Source: DASQWC01 sp035640475 (GTDB lineage Bacteria > Actinomycetota > JAICYB01). Taken from it: DNA of 18,046 bases. The position numbers and the translations under genes are program-made. The DNA lies in contig DASQWC010000036.1 in NCBI GenBank assembly GCA_035640475.1, positions 1-18,046 of the forward strand. Direction: 5' to 3'. Of this stretch, positions 15,152-18,046 are shown one piece after another (position 1 is the first letter of the stretch; each line of letters opens with the position of its first letter). The notes beneath the pieces were generated by a model. That model ran no database searches and was not told the DNA's origin. It saw only the letters and a program-made list of their open reading frames with translations.

Positions 15152-16255
15152 TTAGGTGAAGCTCGGGATGACCTCGCGCCCGATGAGCTCGATCGTCTGC
15201 ATGACCTGCTCGTGGCCGATGTTGTACGGGTTCACCAGACACAGGAGGAGGTCCACGCCGGCGGCTTCGTACCGCTTGCACAAATCGGCACAGTCCTCCG
15301 GTGTGCCGAGCACGCACGCGCCGGCTTCCGCAAGGTATTCGAGCGTGAGCAGGTCGAGGAGGCCTTGATCGTCGGTGTTCTTCAGGTCGGCGACGTAGGA
15401 GTAGTTGCCAAGATCCTGGTTCCGCTCGGCCATGAGCCCGGCGACGCTCGCGATAAGGCGCGCGCCGTGCTTGGGATACCACTCGAATGACTCACGGGCC
15501 GTTTCCCAGGCTTCCTCGCGGGTCGGAGCGCAGACGGTCATCGTGAACGTCGCCGCCTGGGCGTTCACGAATGCGCCGATCGGCTTCTCGCAACGTGCGA
15601 GCGCGTCGCGGTAGACGTCGATCTTCGGTTTGATCTGGTCGGCAGGAACGCCGACCGCAAACGAGCAGAGACCGAGACCGAGCTCGCCCACCTGCCGATG
15701 TCCGTCCTCGCTCGAGGTCGCGCCGAACAGCGGCGGGTGCGGCTTCTGCACGGGTTTCGGCAGCACTCGGCGCGGCGGCATCGACCAGTACTTGCCCTCG
15801 AACGAGTACTCGTCGTTGGTCCAGCACCCGACGACGTGGCCGATCGCTTCCTGCCACATCTCCCGCGTCTCGCGCGGATCGATGCCGAATCCTTCGAGCT
15901 CGGGGCGCGTCGACGATCGTCCTGTGCCGAAATCGACGCGTCCGTTGGAGATCAGATCGAGGACGGCGACGGATTCGGCCGTCCGGACGGGATGGTTGTA
16001 CGGCTTGGGCATCAGCCGGACGCCGTACCCCAGCCGTATCCGCTCCGTCTTCGCGGCGATCGCGCCGTAGAGGACCTCGGGATTCGAGCAGTGGGAATAC
16101 TCCTCGAGGAAGTGGTGCTCGACGGTCCACACGGCGTCCCATCCGAAGCGGTCGGCGGCAACGGCTTGCTCGATCGTGTTGTGATACGCGTCGCGTTCGC
16201 TGTCCGGTCCCCACGGGCGTGGGACCGGAATCTCGTAGAACAGAGCGAAGCGCAC
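15152..16255 (-). CDS. Luciferase-like (LLM class) flavin-dependent monooxygenase
   Basis: This 367-residue protein is a TIM-barrel oxidoreductase of the bacterial luciferase superfamily, using FMNH2 (or less likely F420) and oxygen. It opens VRFALFYEIPVPRPW, then GWDAVWTVEHHFLEEY (His47-His48, the active-site region in LuxA-like members), a conserved TERIRLGYGVRLMPKPYNHPVRTAES stretch and GRVDFGTGRS (105-114). The C-terminal GTPEDCADLCKRYEAAGVDLLL is also typical. The open frame extends to 16774, but that part covers the divergent dehydrogenase; the GTG at 16255 starts on the first beta strand, with a TTG five codons upstream as an alternative. The substrate is unknown. It lies divergent from the SDR gene with a 49-bp gap, suggesting shared regulation. 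Confidence 0.9.
   Translation of the reverse strand: MRFALFYEIPVPRPWGPDSERDAYHNTIEQAVAADRFGWDAVWTVEHHFLEEYSHCSNPEVLYGAIAAKTERIRLGYGVRLMPKPYNHPVRTAESVAVLDLISNGRVDFGTGRSSTRPELEGFGIDPRETREMWQEAIGHVVGCWTNDEYSFEGKYWSMPPRRVLPKPVQKPHPPLFGATSSEDGHRQVGELGLGLCSFAVGVPADQIKPKIDVYRDALARCEKPIGAFVNAQAATFTMTVCAPTREEAWETARESFEWYPKHGARLIASVAGLMAERNQDLGNYSYVADLKNTDDQGLLDLLTLEYLAEAGACVLGTPEDCADLCKRYEAAGVDLLLCLVNPYNIGHEQVMQTIELIGREVIPSFT
16204..16228. repeat. Strong inverted repeat inside the luciferase-like gene start
   Basis: CCGGTCCC and GGGACCGG flank a 9-base centre that can pair two more bases after a bulge. It lies 27-52 nt into the minus-strand coding sequence (residues about 10-18). In mRNA it would be a stable hairpin close to the start codon. 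Whether it matters for translation is inference; GC-rich coding DNA gives some such hairpins by chance. Confidence 0.55.
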
Positions 16256-16293
16256 GCTGTTGCCTATCAAGCGGCACTGCACGTCGGCAAAGG

Positions 16294-16300
16294 GGGGGAT
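16294..16300 (+). promoter_or_regulatory. Shine-Dalgarno sequence of the SDR gene
   Basis: The AGGGGGGGA tract ends about 5 nt before the GTG at 16305. It decides this start over the TTG at 16260 at the beginning of the open frame, which would lie almost at the divergent gene's start and add a non-family leader. Confidence 0.65.
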
Positions 16301-16304
16301 CGCG

Positions 16305-17069
16305 GTGGGCCGAACATTTGTTGTCACAGGGGCGGCGTCGGGTATCGGGCTGGCAACCGCCGAGCGACTGCTTTCCGACGGCGCCGAGGTCGTCGGTGCG
16401 GACGTCCAGGATCCGCCGGCCGGAGCAGGCTTCGACTTCGTCCGGGCCGACGTCACCGACGCCGATGCCGTGCAGCGCATGTTCGAGGCCGTGGACGGAC
16501 GGCTCGACGGCATCGTCCATGCGGCCGGCGTCGCCGGCGGCGGTCCCGTCCACCTCCTCGACAAGACGGAGTGGGACCGCGTGATTGCCGTCAATCTCAC
16601 CGGCACGTTCCTGGTGGCGCGGGCCGCGCTGCTGCGCATGATCGGCCAGGAACGCGTCGATGGAGAACGCGGATCGCTGGTGTTCCTCGCGAGCATCGAA
16701 GGGATCGAAGGTACGGCCGGGGGAAGCGCATACAACGCGTCGAAGGGCGGCGTCGTGCTGCTGACGAAGAACATCGCGATCGACTACGGCCCGAGCGGGA
16801 TCCGAGCGAACGCCATCTGCCCGGGGATGATCGACACGCCGCTGCTGCAGAGCGTGTTCGGTATGCCGGGCCTCGAGGGTCCGCTCGCCGACCTCACGAG
16901 GGAGCACAAGCTCCGCAGGTGCGGGCGTCCGGTGGAGATCGCATCCACGGCCGCATTCCTGCTGTCGCCGGACGCATCCTTCGTGACGGGCCAGGCGATC
17001 GTCGTCGACGGCGGCTACACGGCCGGCCGCGACCACGGCATCACCGAGCTAATGGGACTTGGCGGCTAG
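16305..17069 (+). CDS. Short-chain dehydrogenase/reductase (SDR), NAD-type
   Basis: This 254-residue protein is a classical SDR. The Rossmann motif TGAASGIG is at residues 8-15, Asp33 at the end of the second strand (VVGADVQD) favours NAD(H) over NADP(H), HAAG is at 72-75, the NLTG asparagine is Asn97, and the catalytic set is Ser130, Tyr143 and Lys147 (YNASK). The C-terminal GQAIVVDGGYT is typical. The GTG start at 16305 has a strong G-rich ribosome site and puts the first strand right after the start. It is divergent from one luciferase-like gene, and its last 21 nt overlap the end of the convergent FMN reductase gene. It probably oxidises or reduces an alcohol/ketone in the same catabolic route, but the substrate is not known. 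Confidence 0.93.
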   Translation: MGRTFVVTGAASGIGLATAERLLSDGAEVVGADVQDPPAGAGFDFVRADVTDADAVQRMFEAVDGRLDGIVHAAGVAGGGPVHLLDKTEWDRVIAVNLTGTFLVARAALLRMIGQERVDGERGSLVFLASIEGIEGTAGGSAYNASKGGVVLLTKNIAIDYGPSGIRANAICPGMIDTPLLQSVFGMPGLEGPLADLTREHKLRRCGRPVEIASTAAFLLSPDASFVTGQAIVVDGGYTAGRDHGITELMGLGG

Positions 17070-17558
17070 CGCTTCGGCCTCGTCGACGGCCGTGCGCAGC
17101 TTGACGAGCAGCTCATCGGTCGGACGGCCGTCCACGAAGTCGTCGTGGGTGGCGTACACGACCGTCGGCACCGTCAGTCCCCCGAGGCTCGCGATGAGCG
17201 CCCGGCCCCCGGTATCGAGCGCCAGATAATGCTCGGCGGCGGCCGCCGTCGCGACGAGAACGACGGCCGTCCCTTTGAGTGCCTCGTACTGGAACCTGTC
17301 GAAGAACGCCTTCAGCGCACCCGTGTAGCTCGCCCGGTACACGGGCGTCGCGACGACCAGGACCTGCGCGTCCCCGGCCTTCGCAACCGCGCGCGCAACG
17401 GCTTCGTCTTCGGTTCGGCCGAGAAGGCCCTCGGCCGGGAGCGACGACAGGTCGATGAGCTCGCCGCCGCGCTCAGCGACGATCGTCTCGACGAGCGTTC
17501 GCGTCTTGGACGTCGGAGCGTCGGCCGCGCAGACCGCAACGAGACGAACGGAGCTCAC
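17049..17558 (-). CDS. ssuE: NAD(P)H-dependent FMN reductase, SsuE-like
   Basis: This 169-residue flavodoxin-like protein resembles SsuE, which supplies reduced FMN to the SsuD alkanesulfonate monooxygenase. The core segment VVATPVYRASYTGALKAFFDRF (about 68-89) closely parallels SsuE (recalled VATPVYKAAYSGALKTLLD), as do the ALKG and AEHYLALD segments near residue 93-115. The N-terminal loop reads CAADAPTSKTRTL instead of the usual GSPxxxSxT form. The GTG start overlaps the TGA of the upstream SsuD-like gene (GTGA, 17555-17558), so the two are translationally coupled as expected for a reductase-monooxygenase pair. The 3' end overlaps the convergent SDR gene by 21 nt. Similarity is clear, but a sulfonate role is inferred from the pairing. 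Confidence 0.85.
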   Translation of the reverse strand: MSSVRLVAVCAADAPTSKTRTLVETIVAERGGELIDLSSLPAEGLLGRTEDEAVARAVAKAGDAQVLVVATPVYRASYTGALKAFFDRFQYEALKGTAVVLVATAAAAEHYLALDTGGRALIASLGGLTVPTVVYATHDDFVDGRPTDELLVKLRTAVDEAEALAAKSH

Positions 17559-18046
17559 GTCGGGACGGCCGACCGCTCGCGGTCGAGCTTGGCGACTTCC
17601 TCGCGCACGATCGGTATCACCTGCGAGCCAAAATCGATCGTGTCCTGGAGCGTGTCGTAGCCGCGGGCCGAGAGGATGTCGGCGCCGAGACGGACGTAGT
17701 CCATCAGCGCCATCGCGACGGTTTCGGGCGTGCCGACGAGCGCGTTCGAGTTGCCCGCGCCGCCCGTGGCCTTTGCCGTCCTCGTGTACAAGGCGCGGTC
17801 GAATCGCTCACCGCGATCGGCGATCTCCACGAGCCGCTTCGATCCGGTGTTCTCGGGCGTCCGGCCGCCGGTTCGCCGGACCCACGGGTTGCGGGGTGCG
17901 CGTCTGGACTCGATACGCGCCACGATGTCGCGCGCACGCTCCCACGCTTGCTCCTCCGTGGGAGCCAGGATCGGCCGGAAGGCGACCTGGATGCGCGGCC
18001 GCGGCCGTCCGATCGCCTCGCACTCCTTGGTAATGCGCTCGATCTG
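17555..18046 (-). CDS. SsuD-like LLM flavin monooxygenase, 5'-truncated by window edge
   Basis: The frame is open from base 18046 on the minus strand, so the gene continues beyond the window; a GTG at 17923 is internal. The visible 163 C-terminal residues include IQVAFRPILAPTEEQAWERARDIVARI, then NSNALVGTPETVAMALMDYVRLGADILSARGYDTLQDTIDFGSQVIPIVRE, characteristic of the SsuD/alkanesulfonate monooxygenase branch of the luciferase superfamily. It would use FMNH2 and oxygen to cleave C-S bonds or a related substrate. Its stop overlaps the start of the SsuE-like reductase (GTGA), which supports a two-component enzyme. The N-terminal active-site residues are not visible, so substrate class is open; dimethyl-sulfone or nitrilotriacetate type monooxygenases are alternatives. 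Confidence 0.88.
   Translation of the reverse strand, partial: QIERITKECEAIGRPRPRIQVAFRPILAPTEEQAWERARDIVARIESRRAPRNPWVRRTGGRTPENTGSKRLVEIADRGERFDRALYTRTAKATGGAGNSNALVGTPETVAMALMDYVRLGADILSARGYDTLQDTIDFGSQVIPIVREEVAKLDRERSAVPT

Noticed and set aside
16256..16774. N-terminal extension of the luciferase-like protein
   Set aside because: Ser/Pro/Thr-rich shadow of the SDR gene; the family's first beta strand begins at the GTG at 16255.

Overview
The window looks like chromosomal DNA from a high-GC Gram-positive bacterium, most likely an uncultured or poorly described member of the Actinomycetota. The basis is a strongly G+C-rich sequence, many GTG starts, tightly packed genes with 4-8 nt overlaps, an actinobacterial-type coproheme decarboxylase (HemQ), a UPF0182 membrane protein, a K+-independent H+-pyrophosphatase, and a nucleotide cyclase domain of the 'VHIAAR' kind common in actinobacteria. 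No tRNA, rRNA, CRISPR array, transposase or phage gene is visible. No gene-free stretch exceeds about 120 bases.

Layout. Bases 1-7418 are read on the + strand: the 3' part of a sensor histidine kinase, overlapped by ATGA with a UPF0182 seven-helix membrane protein, then a YdjA-type nitroreductase, hppA (with an unusual lysine/arginine-rich C-terminal tail), and a histidine phosphatase. A 24-bp perfect direct repeat spans the hppA stop codon. A GC hairpin separates this block from a convergent minus-strand pair (8162-9697, then 7486-8160): an LtaS/sulfatase-like membrane hydrolase followed after 1 nt by hemQ. Divergent from that pair, across a short intergenic region with a tandem repeat, lies a three-domain fusion of class III cyclase, receiver and LuxR-type DNA-binding domain (9761-10981). 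Its stop is 4 nt from the stop of a convergent minus-strand pair: a complete sensor kinase (13096-15036) and an exported seven-blade PD40-type propeller protein (10986-13103) whose GTG start overlaps the kinase stop.

Bases 15152-18046 hold a flavin/redox group: a luciferase-like monooxygenase (minus), a divergent NAD-type short-chain dehydrogenase (plus), and, convergent with it, an SsuE-like FMN reductase directly downstream of a partial SsuD-like luciferase-family monooxygenase (minus). The last pair resembles a two-component desulfonating monooxygenase with its dedicated FMN reductase.

The most unusual elements are the cyclase-receiver-LuxR fusion, the kinase-propeller pair with a nearby palindrome, the H+-pyrophosphatase with a histone-like tail, and an LtaS-like hydrolase that has an altered metal site and is translationally coupled to hemQ. 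Most other genes are ordinary housekeeping or redox genes.
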